From Proteles cristata cristata (Eukaryota > Chordata > Mammalia > Carnivora > Hyaenidae): 64,000 bases of DNA. Both the position numbers and the translations under genes were made by a program. The stretch's first letter is position 1, and every line of letters begins with the position of its first letter. The notes under the pieces were generated by a model. It saw nothing but the letters and a program-made list of their open reading frames with translations. It had not been told where the DNA came from and ran no database searches. This document shows positions 12,330-24,442 of the stretch, piece after piece. The stretch covers positions 752,501-816,500 of the forward strand of contig JAESUZ010001069.1 of assembly GCA_017311185.1 (NCBI GenBank). The letters are read 5' to 3'.

Positions 12330-13985
12330 ATAATTGACACAGTTCTTGCTCTCAAGTAGCTCATAGTCCAGTATGGAGCAAAAATACAATGAGTTAAGTG
12401 ACACGGAAGATATGAAATGTGAAAGTTGGTCAACTGGTCAAATAGAGAATGCAACTGGTTGTTCATGCAAGAATTCTTTACAGGGAGGTAGTCTTTGAAC
12501 TAGCTAACTGCTAACAAGTTAGGCAAAGTTAGTCGCTCTTTTCTCAGTGTATGACATAGGGTGACATTCATCAACTCTTGTAATTAGCATCTTTTAACTT
12601 CATTATTTACTTGCATATCTGTTTCCTCCCCCTGACTCATTAAACAAGGTTTGAACAGGCGATGGCAAATTTATTCACACATATTTCTGTGATATTGGCA
12701 CAGGGCCTCATACATAGTAGATGTTCAGTTAAGATTTACTGAGGTCTTAGGAAAAAGAATTATTAATCTTATTATTCCCTATCTGTGTATGGAAGAGTCT
12801 TTTGAAGAGAAAGCAGGAGGGAAGAAGCCAGAAGACTTTAGAGCAAGGAAGATTAGAATACATCAGTTATCTCCCCATTCTAGGCTTGAAAATCCAGAGA
12901 CAAATAAGATGCTGAGATTGAATGAATGTCCAGATTGTGGTAAGAGATATACAGAAGGAATGACATTAAGGGAAGTGAAAGTTTGTTTCCACTAGCCTGA
13001 CCTTCATTCATTCCCCTGAAGAGAGCCTGACTTAAGTATTCCTTTGTCCTTTCTCTTTCTTCTGGATGACTAGTCTGAGAGGCTGGAGGAAAGACATAGG
13101 AGGAGGATGTGGAAGAAATATCCTGAGGAAAGACAATCTTGTCACTGAACTCTAAGACTTAAGAGATTCCCATTTCTTCACTCCACCCCAAACTCATCAT
13201 CATCCAATCCCCTAGTAAGTTTCACAGCAAAAATGCAAAGGTAGTTATTTTAGGCAGAGGTAAACCATATCCCGATTTGCCCATGGGACTAGATATAAAT
13301 CGAACATAAGAGGAAAAATCCTAGGACCTATAATGCAAATGCAAGTGAGGTGATGTTGATTTATTTATGGGACAGATGTCAGGAAAATATCATAGATTAC
13401 AGTATAGCAAATTGTTCAGATATCGGAACCTGTATGATGTGGCTTGCTGAGCAGCAGAATTACTGTTTTTCCTCTATCAGGAAGTTGTTTCAGGGAGTGG
13501 CTGGGGTCAAAGCTTGCTGAGATAACCTTCAACCATTTATTGGGTGCAATTTATACCTGGTGAATTCTTCACCTGACCACCAGTCATCTTTACCACATTG
13601 AACACATTTCCTATAAGAAACCTAAGGGGGATGTCAAGCAGCCTAACTAACTCAAATATATCTCTTTTTACCTGTAATTCTCTTATCTTTAGAATGATTT
13701 ATAAGTCTTGTGAGTAGAGCTGACTCTGACCTTCATTTTTGCCAGTCCTCATAGATGTATCCCTTAAGACATGGCCTCTAAATTTTCAGATATGAAAGCC
13801 TGTGCTCTTTCTAATATATGGCACTAACTCTAGGCTGGAATGCAAAAAGGACATTAGAGAAAGCACAATAATGAGGAATACAACTCCTTTTTTGGGTGGG
13901 AGATATTTGACTGCTAACAGCTTTTTAAACTCCTCTTTTGCTCTTCCCCTTTAACTCATATCTGGGTAAACTGATGAGAAAGCCC
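12330..13985. other. Mostly unique sequence; probable L2 end near 12575-12770
   Basis: No gene with usable reading frames or splice structure recognised. The segment 12575-12770 resembles an L2 3' end (GGCACAGGGCCTCATACATAGTAG… then a degraded TTCAGTTAAGATTTACTGA). The rest is unassigned. Confidence 0.45.
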
Positions 13986-13987
13986 TT

Positions 13988-14190
13988 ATGTTCCCACATT
14001 TGACATCAGCAGGTATTCAAATCACACACACCATTGCCAAGTTACAGGAACTCTTACCCAGTCCCACCCCTAACCAGAATAAAAACCCAGGCCAGTTTCC
14101 TTTCCTTGCTCTTCAGACACTTCAGGCATCTTGGAAAGGCCTTCCCTATTCTCTGCAGAGACATCAATTATGTAAGTAATAAACCTTTTC
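13988..14190 (+). mobile_element. Possible solo LTR 3' part (R/U5-like)
   Basis: A compact stretch holds an AATAAAA box near 14078, a pyrimidine-rich segment, and AATAAACC near 14179, an order reminiscent of the promoter-to-polyadenylation part of an endogenous retrovirus LTR. No TG…CA ends, flanking duplication or internal viral sequence were found, so this is tentative. Confidence 0.3.
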
Positions 14191-14197
14191 ATTCAAT

Positions 14198-14336
14198 GTG
14201 TGTGTGTATGTGAGAGAGAGAGAGAGGCAGAGAGAGAGAACGAAAGAACGAATGGGGGAGAGAAGAGAGAGAGGGAGACAGAGAATCGACGGCAGGCTCC
14301 AGGCTGTGAACTGTCAGCATAGAGCCCAGTGTTGTA
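14198..14336 (-). mobile_element. CAN-SINE, minus strand, head missing
   Basis: TG/GA-rich tail and body followed by GGCAGGCTCCAGGCTGTGAA and ACTGTCAGCATAGAGCCCAG. The tRNA-like head is absent and L1 sequence follows directly at 14337. Confidence 0.8.
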
Positions 14337-16270
14337 TCCCATGATGTTAATTTTAGCCATTGTGACAGGTGTGAGGTGATATTTCATTGTAGTCTTGATT
14401 TTCATTTCCCTGATAAGGAAGAATGTTGAGTATCTTCTCATGTGTCTATTGGTCATCTGTATGTCTTCTTTGGATAAATGTCTATTCCTGTCTTCTGTCC
14501 ATTGTTTTAACTGGATTATTTGGTTTATGGGTGTTACGTTTTATAACTTCTTTATATATCTTGGATACGAACCATTTATCATATATGTCATTTGTAAATA
14601 TCTACTCCCATCCATAGGTTGTCTTTTAGTTTTGTTGATTGTTTCCTTCATTGTGTAGTTCTTTATCCAGATGAAGTTCCAGTAGTTTATTTTTGCTTTT
14701 CTTTCCTTGGCCTCAGGAGACATATCCAGAAAGAAACTGCTATGGCCCAATATCAAGGAGATTGCTGCCTGTGATCTTCTCTAGGATTTGGATGGTTTCC
14801 TGTCTCACTTTTAGGTATTTAATCCATTTTGAATTTATTTTTAAGGATACTGTAAGAAGCGGTCCAGTTTCATTCTTTTGCATGCTGTTTTCCAGTTTTC
14901 CCAACACCATTTCTTGAAGATTTTCCCTTTATATATTCATTCCTCCTTTGTTGGAGATTAATTGGCCATATAATTTTCAGCTTATATCTGGGTTTTTGTT
15001 CTCTTCCACTGATGTATGTGTCTTTTTGTGTGCTTGCCAGCACCATACTGTCTTGATCACTACAGCTTTGTAATATAAATTGAAGTCCAGAATTGTGATG
15101 CCACCAGTTTACTTTTCTCTTTCAAGACTGCTTTGGCTATTTGGGGTTTTTTGTTGTTCCATACAAATTCTAGGATAGTTTGTTCTATCTCTGTGAAAAA
15201 TGCTTGTGGCCTATTGATAGGGATTGCATTAAATGTGTAGATTGTTTTGGGTAGTACAATTTACCAGTATTTGTTCTTCCAATCCATGAGCACGGAATGT
15301 TTTTCCATTTCTTTCTGTTCTCTTCAATTTCTTTTTTGTCTGTTTGTTTGTTGTTTGTTGTTTTTTAAGTAGACCCCATGCTCAGCGTGGAGTCCAATGT
15401 GGGGTTTGAACTCATGACCCTGAGATCAAGACCTGAGCTAAGTTCAAGAGCCAGACACTTAATCGACTGAGCAACCCGGGAGCCCCCTCTTCAATTTCTT
15501 TCATCAGTGTTTTATAATTTTCAGAGTACAGATCTTTCACCACTTTGGTTAGGTTTATTTCTAGGTATCTTATCGTTTTTGGTGCAATTTTAAGTGGAAT
15601 TAATTCCTTGATTTCTCTTTCTGCTGCTTCATTATCGGTGTACAGAAATGCAACCGATTTGTGTACACTGACTTTGTATCCTGCAACTTACCTGAATTTG
15701 TGTAGGTATTTTCTGGTGGAGTCTTAAGGGTTTTCTATATAGAGTATCATATTATTTATAAGTGCTGAAAGTTTTACTTTTTCCTTATCAATTTAGATGC
15801 AATTTTATTACTTCTTTTTGTCTAATTGCTGAGGCTAGGACTTTTAGTACTATGTTTAATAACGGTGGTGAGGGTACATATCCTTGTCTTATTCCTGACC
15901 ATAAGGAAAAGCTCCACTTTTCTCTCATTGAGGATAATATTAGCTGTGGATTTTTCATAAAGCCTTTATTATGTTGAGGTATGTTCCCCCCCCATCACTA
16001 CTTTGTTGAAGGTTTTTATCATGAATGGATGTTGTACTTTGTGAAATGCTTTTTCTATATCTATTGAGAGGATCATATGGTTCTTTATTAATGTATTATA
16101 CCACATTGATTGATTTGTAAATACTAAACAACCCTTGCAGCCCAGAAATAAATCCTAGTTGATCATGGTGAATGATTCTTTTAATGTACTATTAGATTTG
16201 ATTTGCTAGTATATTGTTGCAAATTTTTGCACCCATGTTCATCAGCGATGTTGGCCTCTGGTTCTCTTCT
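14337..16270 (-). pseudogene. L1 ORF2 3' half of element E, decayed
   Basis: RT and C-terminal region by similarity to the other copies. It contains the reverse of segments seen in intact ORF2, such as those for AIPIKI and FVWNHK near 15170-15230. There are many stops and a SINE at 15335-15486. No protein is expected. Confidence 0.75.
15335..15486 (-). mobile_element. Short CAN-SINE subtype without long CT body, minus strand
   Basis: T-rich tail, then AAGTAGACCCCATGCTCAGC and GGGTTTGAACTCATGACCCT, ending CAACCCGGGAGCCCC. Flanked by CTCTTCAATTTCTTT at 15320-15334 and 15487-15501. Confidence 0.93.
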
Positions 16271-16276
16271 TTAGTG

Positions 16277-16320
16277 GAGTCCTCTGTCCCTCTCTCTCTC
16301 TAAAAATAAAGTTAAAAAAA
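16277..16320 (+). mobile_element. Residual CAN-SINE 3' end
   Basis: CTGTCCCTCTCTCTCTCTAA followed by AAATAAAGTT and an A-run: only the last ~45 bp of a plus-strand SINE. It marks the L1 internal-deletion junction. Confidence 0.7.
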
Positions 16321-16390
16321 AAGAAACTATCTTATCTTCAGAGTAAATATTGAAAGATATGTATTTAGTGCAATTTTTTTACATGCTTTC

Positions 16391-17500
16391 TCATAGTTTC
16401 GGGAGGTTTTCTCTGTTCTTTTGTTGTCTTTGTCGCTTTTTGTTCTCTTTCCCATAAAGAGTCCTCTTTAGTATATCTTGCAGGGTTGACTTAGTGGTCA
16501 CAACCTCCATCAGTTTTTGTTGGTCTGGGAAACTCTTTATATTTCCATCTATTCTGAATAATAGCCTTGCTGGATAGAGTATTCTTGGCAGAAAGTTTTT
16601 CCCATTCAGCTCATTGAATATATCATGCCACTTGCTTCTGGCTTGCCAAGTTTCTGTGGAGAGATCTACAACTAGCCTTATGGGTGTCCCCTTGTAAGTT
16701 AAGGGCTTATTTTGTCTTGTTGCTTTTAAGATTTTTTTTTCCTGTATCACTATAGTTTACAAACTTAACTACAATATATCTTGGTGTTGGCCAGCTTTTG
16801 TTGATTTTAATGGAGTTCTCTGTGACTTCTGGAGGTGAATATCTGTTTCTTTACCCAGATTGGTGATGTTTTCAGCTATTATTTAACAAAAAATCCTTTC
16901 TTCCCTCCTTTTCTCTTCCTTGCTCTTCTGGAACTCCTATAATATGAATGTTATTATGTTTGATGGAGTCACTGACTTCTCTAAGTCTATTCTCATGATT
17001 CATATATTTTTCTTTCTTTTGTTCAGCTTATTACTTTCCATTATTCTATCTTCTATATCATTTATTCATTTCTCTGCTTTTTTCATCCTTGTGGTTATGA
17101 CATCCAGATAGTTTCAAATATCAATTATTGACTTTTTAATTTCTGACTATTTTTTCACTCTTTTATCTCTATAGTTAGGGTCTCCCTGATGTCTTCCATG
17201 CTTTTCTCAAAACCAGCAAGTATCCTTATGATTGTTGTTTTAAATGCTCCATCATGGGGCAATTGAGTGGCTCTATTGGTTGAGTGTCCAACTCTTGATT
17301 TGGCTCAGGTGATGATCTCACAATTCTTGAGTTCGAACCCCACATCAGGCTCTGTGTTGACAGCATGGAGCCTGCTCTGGATTCTCTCTCTCTCCCTCTC
17401 TCTTTGCCTCTTCCCCCTCTTAAAATAAATAAATTTTTAAATAAATAAATAAGTAAATAAATGCTCCATCAGGCATATTTCTTATATCTGTTTCAATCAG
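16391..17500 (-). pseudogene. L1 ORF1 remnant of element E
   Basis: The C-terminal RNA-binding half is open at 16750-16391 (KKILKATRQNKPLTYKGTPI; then WHDIFNELNGKNFLPRILYP). The upstream coiled-coil part (to about 17500) is interrupted by stops and by a SINE at 17255-17457. Confidence 0.8.
17255..17457 (+). mobile_element. CAN-SINE, plus strand
   Basis: Head GGGCAATTGAGTGGCTCTAT (diverged), CT-rich body, long (AAAT)n tail. Flanked by TAAATGCTCCATCA at 17241-17254 and 17458-17471. Confidence 0.93.
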
Positions 17501-19095
17501 ATCTCTGGCTGTGTTCTCTTCTTGTTCTTTCTTTTGGGATGAGTTCTCCTATCTCTGCATTTTGTCTAAGTGCCTGTCCTCTTCTCTGTGTTAGAAAAGC
17601 CTTTTATGTTTCTTGCTTCTGAACGTAATGACTTTATGAAGAAGAGATCATATAGTGTCCAGGGCCTGGCATTTAAAGGAGTGTCTCTGGTGTTTGCTGT
17701 GTGCAGTGTGCTACTATGTTTTGGCTGCTTTATCCCTCATGTCAGTTACTTGTAGAGGGTCACCTTAGTTGCAATGGGCAGTGTTTGGACCTTACCAGAG
17801 TGTGCTGAGTTTTAACTAGGCATGCTCTGGTCAGTTTCTTAAATGAGATCTGATGCCACTTCCGTTATAACTGAAGCTTTGCAGAACGTGGTACAGGGCG
17901 AGGGAAGGGGATTCTGCTGACTTTGCAGAAGGGGCCCATTGCACTGTCTTAGGCACACTTGCCCAAGCAAGCAGAAACAGCAGAGTGCAGAGTGGTAGGA
18001 TGTGGTGTAAACAGGTTAGGCAGTCAGTCGTGGCACTGTGCTGTTTATTAAAGTTTTTTATGCTGGGGGGGTGGCGAGGGAAATGGTGACAGCCAACTCC
18101 TTTGTCCCTAAAGAGGGGACTATCTATGCTATCTGCTGTGCTATCTTCTCTCAAAGAACTTCCAGGAGAGTGAATAATTTCCCTCATGTGTTCCCTAATA
18201 TTTTCCAAATGACTGTTTCACACTTTGTCTCCAGGTTTCTAGACTGCTGGGACCAGTACAGTATACTTTGGGCTCAATCCTAGCCAAGTCTTCTGACATT
18301 TAAAATCCTAAACTTTAGGAACACTCTGTGGTGGGGGCCTGCCTTGGTCTTCTGGGGGAGTGTCTCTCTGAGCTGGGACAGACAGTTTTGACCCATAACA
18401 GCAGTTGCACCTGAGCACAGAGGTGTGGGATTTGGAGGAAAACAGGCTAAAATCCAGTGTCTGGGTTAACCACCCTCAACAGGTATCTCTGCTCCTATGC
18501 TGAAGGCAGGGAAGGAAAATGGTGCCCACTGGCTCTGTTTTCCTTAAAGAGGCATCTCTGCGAATGCCATCTCTCACAGATGCATTTCAAGAAGAGCCTA
18601 CAGTCTCTCCTGGTGTGCCTTGGACAATCCTCAGATTGCACCATCTACCCCCGGAGTTGCTTGCCTGTTTTCTCTCCAGGAGTAGGGCAGTGCCCTCAGG
18701 TCTCTCACCCAGTCAAACATGTCAACCTCTAAAGTTCCAGTCTTTTGAGTCCCATTGGTTGCATGAGCACAAAAATCAGCCTCTCTAGTTTTCCCAGCCA
18801 ATGGCTTTGGAGAAGTTTTCTTGTGCATATCCCTGTGGACCCCACTCTCTCTGGCCTCTCTCTGCAACCAGGGCTCCTTCCCCTCTGCAGCACCCACAAT
18901 CCATTTCTCCCACAAGTCACATCTCGGCACTTCCTACATAGTTCAGTGTTGCCTTTTCTCTCCCTCCAGTTATACAGTTTGTTCTGTCAATCCTCGGGTT
19001 GATTTCTTGGGTATTCAGAATGATTTGATAGTTCTCTAGCTATGTTCAAGGGACAAGACAAGAAGGGTCCTCCTACTACACTAGCATCTTAGCTC
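17500..19095 (-). promoter_or_regulatory. 5' UTR of L1 element E
   Basis: Long GC-richer stretch after the ORF1 remnant, similar in order to that of element B at 9300-10535, ending at the element's 5' end. No intact promoter inferred. Confidence 0.6.
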
Positions 19096-19104
19096 TCCTT
19101 AAAC

Positions 19105-20745
19105 CATTTCTTTTCCTAATGCTTAATCATTAGTGCAAAGGAATGCCACCGACTTCTGTATACTGATTTTGTAAACTACCACTTACTAAAATCAATCATA
19201 GTTTCAATACCTTTTTGATTGACTCATTGGGATTTCTACATACAAGATCATATTATCAACAAACAGCAACTATTTCACTTCTTCCTTCCTGATTTAGATG
19301 CTTTTTATTTCTTTGTCTTGCCCAACTGCCATAGCTAGGACTTCCAGTACTATATTGAATAGGAGTACTGAGAGTAGGCAACCTAGTCTTGCTCCAGATC
19401 TGAAAACAAAATTGTAATTTTTTCCCATTGATTAGAATGTTAGCAGTGGATTTATTATATATGCCCTTTAGTATGTTGAGGTATGTTACTGTTATACCCT
19501 ATCTGTTAAGGATTTTTACTATGAAAGAATATTGTATTTTATTAAATGTTTTTCTGCATCTATTGAGATAAATTTGTGATTTTTACCTCTCATTTTATTG
19601 ATGTGAGTAACCTGATTAATTATTGATGTGATTAATGATTTACATACATTGAACCATCCTTACATCCCAGGGATAAGTTCCACTTGGTGTGTATAATCCT
19701 TTTAATGTTTTCTTAAGTTTGGTTTGCTAATATTTTATTGAGAATTTTTGCATCTATATCAGAGATACTGGTCCATAGTTTTCTTGTGATATGTTCATCT
19801 GGTTTTGGTATCAAGGTAATGTTGATTTTGTAGAATAAGTTTAGAAGTGTTCCCCCTTCCTCAATATTATGAAAGAGTTTGAGAAGAATTGGTGTTAATT
19901 CTGTAAATGTTCGTTAGAATGCTCTAGTGAAACTATCTGGTCCTGGAGTTTTCTGTGTTAGTAGAGATTTTTTAATTACTAGCTCAATCTCTTGGCTGGT
20001 ATGGATCTTTTCAAATTTTCCATTTCTGGGGCACCTGGGTGGCAGTAGGTTACGTGTATGACTTTGCCTTAGGTCAAGATCTCAGGGTTCATGGGTTCGA
20101 ACCCCTCATCAAGGTTTGTGCTGACGGCTCAGAGCCCGGAGCTTGCTTCAGATTTTGTGTCTCCCTCTCTCTCTCTGCCCCTCCCCCACTTGTATTCTGT
20201 TTCTCTTTTTCAGAGATTGAATAAACATTTAAAGAAATATTTTTTCAAATTTTATACTTCTTCCTGATCAGTCTTGGTAGGCTGTGTGTCTAAAAATGTA
20301 TTCATTGTTTCTAGGTTATGTAATTTGTTGGTATGTAATTTTTCAAAGTAGTGAAATTATTCTCTGTATTTCTATAGTATCAGTTGTAATGTATTCTCTT
20401 TCCTTTCTAATTTTATTTATTTGAGTCTTCTTTTGTTCTTAGTCTAGTTGAAGGTTTGTCAACTTTATATTTTTGAACTAGTTTTTAGTTTCACTGAACT
20501 TTTCTATTATTTTTTGGTATCTATTTCATTTATGTCCACTGATTTTTATTATTTCCTTCCTTCATTTATTATTATTTATTATTTCCATCTGCTAACTTTG
20601 GACATAATTTTTTTTCTCTTTTTATAGTTCCTTGACTTGTAATGTTAGGTGTTTATTTGAAACCTTTATAATTTTATAATACATTCATCTATTACGGTAA
20701 ACTTGTCTTTCAGAACTGCTTTTGTTGCATTCCACTGATTTTTTT
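19105..20745 (-). mobile_element. Old LINE-1 ORF2 fragment F, minus strand
   Basis: Diverged ORF2 sequence, RT towards its N-terminal side, in the same order as the other minus copies (for example ATATTGAATAGGAGTACTGAGAG near 19350, the reverse of the region after LLFNIVLE). No open frame. A SINE is inserted at 20028-20245. Confidence 0.75.
20028..20245 (+). mobile_element. CAN-SINE, plus strand
   Basis: GGGGCACCTGGGTGGC head, B-box-like GGGTTCGAACCC, CT-rich body, A-rich tail. Imperfect flanking repeats CAAATTTTCCATTTCT (20012-20027) and CAAATTTTATACTTCT (20246-20261). Confidence 0.93.
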
Positions 20746-23700
20746 AAGCAAAACAACCAAAAAAAAGAAAAGTGAAACTGTTTTTCATAAATTCAGGCCC
20801 TCTGCCACAGAGGGAGCCAGGGTCTCGATTAGTCTCCATCTTACCAGACTCAAAGAAGGAACCTAATCTACTACTTTCCCTCCAGTCTCTCTGGAGGAAA
20901 TTGAAGATGAAAGCTTCACTTTAAGGAGACTGGAAGGTGAAGAAAAAGGAAGAAAATGGGGTAAACAGAGAGATAAATAGACTCAGAAACTAAAATACAT
21001 ATCTACATAAATTAACAAAAATAGTCACAAGCAGGTTAAGACATACTAAGAATACTAGAGTGCCTGGGTGGCTCAGTAGGTTGGGCATCTAACTTTGGCT
21101 CAGGTCATGATCTCCCAGTTCATTGGTTCAAGCCCCATGTCAGACTCTGCAACTGTTAGTGCAGAGCCTGCTTGGGATTCTCTCTCTCTCTCTGGCCCTC
21201 CTCTGCTCATGCTCTTTCTCTCTCTAATAAATAAATAAACTTAAAAAAAGATATACTAAGAACACAAATATGAATTTCGTATTGTCACTGTTCTGAAAAA
21301 CAGCTACAGAGGCAGTACATTATCTAAACAAACAAATAACTTAAGTTTAAAAAAATACTTTGTTTGAAAGTACTACTGCAATAAGGGGAAGGAGACCTAC
21401 AATAGGGAAAACAATTTAACCACAGAGGTGCAAGCATCCCAAAGGTCAGACAGAAAGGAATTTTCTTCTATGGGGAAATGTAACAAGGCTAGAAAGAACA
21501 GGCTATAGAAGGTTATAGAGGGAGTGGAATAATCAGGCAATGTTTTTACCTGATTTAGTAGTTGTGTGCTGAGTCAAGAGCAAAAGTTCAGGGCCCTGGA
21601 GAAAGGAGATAAACTTAACTGATGTTTAGTTAAATTACAACCACTTTGTTTAGATTGATCAGTGTGGACAGATAGCTCAGGTAATCTTTTATGAGACAAA
21701 AATGGGAGTTTAAAGAGTATCTATGTCTGGCCTCATCGTTAGTAAGTTAAAAAGGGAGACATCCATCCATAAGTCTTAACTAAGTCATATAGAGAAGAGT
21801 GGTTCTTTGTAATAAACCTTTACTAGATGTAAAGGGCTCGTAAAATATTTCTAGATGTAAAGGGCTCAGAAAAATTTAATAATGTTATTATGATTCATGT
21901 AAGTATCAGATACAATTGTAAACTCAACCTAGGTATTAACTCAACCTAGAAGTATAATGGAAGTCTTCACAAATAAGGAGAACCATGAATTTGGTCAGAG
22001 TCTTGGGTAGAGAGGATAGGAAGGGTTCATGTAATATAATGATGTAGGGGAGGGAAATCTTTCTCTTCCTTCCTTCTAGTTCTAAGTTTATTTGGTCTAA
22101 TATTTAAATTGACACAAGACAGATTAACAGAGGAAAACTAAATCTATTATGTATATACTGGAGGCCCACAAAAACATGAAGACTAAAGGCAATCAGGAAA
22201 TTGAAGCTATTGAGCCACTGAGAAGGGAGTAGTGGCCTAGGGTTTCAAAGGGAAGAAAGACAATTTACAGGAAGATAAGAATAAATATTTGATAAATAAT
22301 TGTTTACCATGCAATGCAGATAAGTCTTTTTGATATAAAAAATTATTTCTGATAATAGCTCTCTTTCTGGCATAAGCCCCCTATTTAAATTCTTTAAGCA
22401 ATTAAGAAAAAGGTAAAAAAGCTTCTTCTGGAGTCTACTCGTTCTTAATTGTCTTCAGCTCAAAACAATCCACATGCCAAAGTGGCACATTTTGGGGTAG
22501 CATATACTACTACTCCCCTTCAGTCCTGACTTTGAAACTTCCCCAAGAAGTTTCACAGTCCAGAAGTTGAGTTGGGAGCTTGTTCCATTTCCCTCAACCA
22601 GTCTCTTAATCTTGACAATGGGTCATTTGTGTTAAGCCCATTTCAGGAGACAGTGGGCTCCCAAAGTTAGGCCTATAATGTACAAGCAATCCTTTTTTTA
22701 ATGAAGCATTTCTGTGGGAACAAAACAGAAACAATGGTTGATTGGAATCTACTATAATCCTAGTTTCAGTTGTGAAGACAGGCAGTCAAGAACATTTCTA
22801 GATGTCAGCATCTTCAAATGCTGTGAGGGCAGGCTGTGGCAGTTTACCAGGTTTTCCTGGTTTACAATTTGAATATCTCTGATGGTCTTTCTGAATGGCC
22901 CACACAGCAACTGAAATGGAATTACCTATACATGAGCTGTTGTGTGATTTCTTGGAAGTTTATATCAAGTTGTCCAACTTAACCTTGTATAGCTTCTAGA
23001 AAAGGATAGTTTCTCAATGATTCCAAGGCAGGAAACTGAAAGAAAATTGTAAATGTTAGTTTAGCCAAATATAGAAGGAAACTAGAATAATTCAGAATCT
23101 GTTCTAGTTTATAGGTAGAAAATAGAAGCTCAAAGACAATGAACAGAACTAGAATCTGATACCCACCAGGGTGTACTATGGTTTTTGCTAAAACATAAAT
23201 AGTTTTTTCTCTCCAGGAACTCCTGTTTCTATCAGAAATAATCTAATTAAAACTAATTTGTTTGCACAATAAGTCTAGTCTCATTAACTTAACCTGATTA
23301 TTTACATAAATGGAGCAACAATGTAATTAACTGTATAGGCTCTTCTAAGTCTGCTTTGCTGGAGCTTTTCATAAAGAATCTCATTTTAGATTTTTTAAAA
23401 CCTGTCAAGGCTAGAAAGTCAAGGCAAGTGCTTGCCATTAGACTTAACCTGCAATACCTATATATTTGGGTGAATTCCTCTCTTTTCTGATTATCTCAAA
23501 TATCCTAATGTTCCTGGGACTGCCAGGAAATGAACTTCCTTATTGACCTGCTAAACATTCTGGGAGCCATGTAAGCAAGGTACGAGGCCAATTTTGATTG
23601 GCTCCATAAAGTCAACCTTAGTTCCTTAAAGCTCTGTGGTCATATCTGAGTCTATTACATATCTGAGTATTATATCTCTCTCAAACACGACATTCCAAAA

Positions 23701-23762
23701 AAAGCCTTGGTAATATAACCAATGTTTCCAGTTGTGTCCTGATACAAGGAGAACAGATTCTT
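20746..23762. other. Old sequence of unknown class, ~3 kb
   Basis: AT-rich, without long open frames. It contains a plus-strand SINE (21056-21249). The composition and short degraded direct similarities suggest an ancient transposon, but I cannot name the family. The same kind of sequence appears to resume at 31216 beyond the inserted L1. Confidence 0.4.
21056..21249 (+). mobile_element. CAN-SINE, plus strand
   Basis: GTGCCTGGGTGGCTCAGTAG head, CT-rich body, (AAAT)n tail. Flanking GACATACTAAGAATAC (21040-21055) and GATATACTAAGAACAC (21250-21265) with two mismatches. Confidence 0.93.
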
Positions 23763-23957
23763 TTTTAAAAAAAGCTTTAGATTTTAATTCCAGTATAGTT
23801 TACACATAGTGTTATATTAGTGTCAGGTGTATGATATAGTGATTCAACAACTCTATCACTCAGTGCTCATCATGTTAAGGATATTCTTAATCGCCATCAC
23901 CTATTTTACCTATCCCCCTATGCACCTCCCCTCTGATAAACATCAGTTTGAAGGACA
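23763..23957 (-). mobile_element. Older carnivore L1 3' UTR fragment, minus strand
   Basis: T/A tail followed by a stretch typical of an older L1 3' end (TACACATAGTGTTATATTAG… ACTCAGTGCTCATCAT). Near-duplicate flanks AACAGATTCTTTT and AACAGATTTTTAT support a short independent insertion. Confidence 0.7.
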
Positions 23958-24011
23958 ACAGATTTTTATTAAACTTAAGCATAACTATATTTTCATGAAA
24001 TAAGAATACTT

Positions 24012-24027
24012 AAGAGTATACTTAAGG
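24012..24027 (+). repeat. Left target-site duplication of the full-length L1
   Basis: AAGAGTATACTTAAGG, identical to 31200-31215. The nick position fits the L1 endonuclease preference (bottom strand TCTT/AA). Confidence 0.95.
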
Positions 24028-24442
24028 GGGAGGGAGGCAAGATGGCGGAGAAGTAAGGAGCTCCGTACTTGCACTCGCGCCCATACATCACACAGAAAAG
24101 ATCTGAAGCCATTGGAAACCATACAAAACCTGAGAGACTGGGAGAAAAAAGGACGCAGAATCCACTGAGAAAGCCTTCTAACGTGAGTGCGAACCGGGGA
24201 AGGTAAAATCAGCCCGGGATCGGAGCCTCCAGGGTGGGAGGCGATCCCCCTCTACCCTCTACGGGGAGTGAGAGGGGAAAAGGAGAGAGTCCGAGACAGA
24301 AAAATCTCCGCTCGGTGCATAGAAAGACCGTACTTGCCAAATATCTGCACACCAGGTCCCCTCGCGACAACTGGTCCTGGGGGAGGCTGAGCACACAAAC
24401 TGCTTCTTTGTGCCGCTCCTGGAGGTGGGGTTTTAAAGCGGA

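Larger units (their letters stand above)
14337..19095 (-). mobile_element. LINE-1 element E, minus strand, with internal deletion
   Basis: Runs from ORF2 C-terminal sequence (TTTTAGCCATTGTGACAGGT) to a 5' end near ACTAGCATCTTAGC at about 19085. The ORF2 3' half occupies 14337-16270, ORF1 about 16390-17500, and the 5' UTR 17500-19095. The expected endonuclease and early RT part, roughly 1.5 kb, is missing between 16270 and 16390, where a SINE tail sits. SINEs are inserted at 15335-15486 and 17255-17457. Confidence 0.85.
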
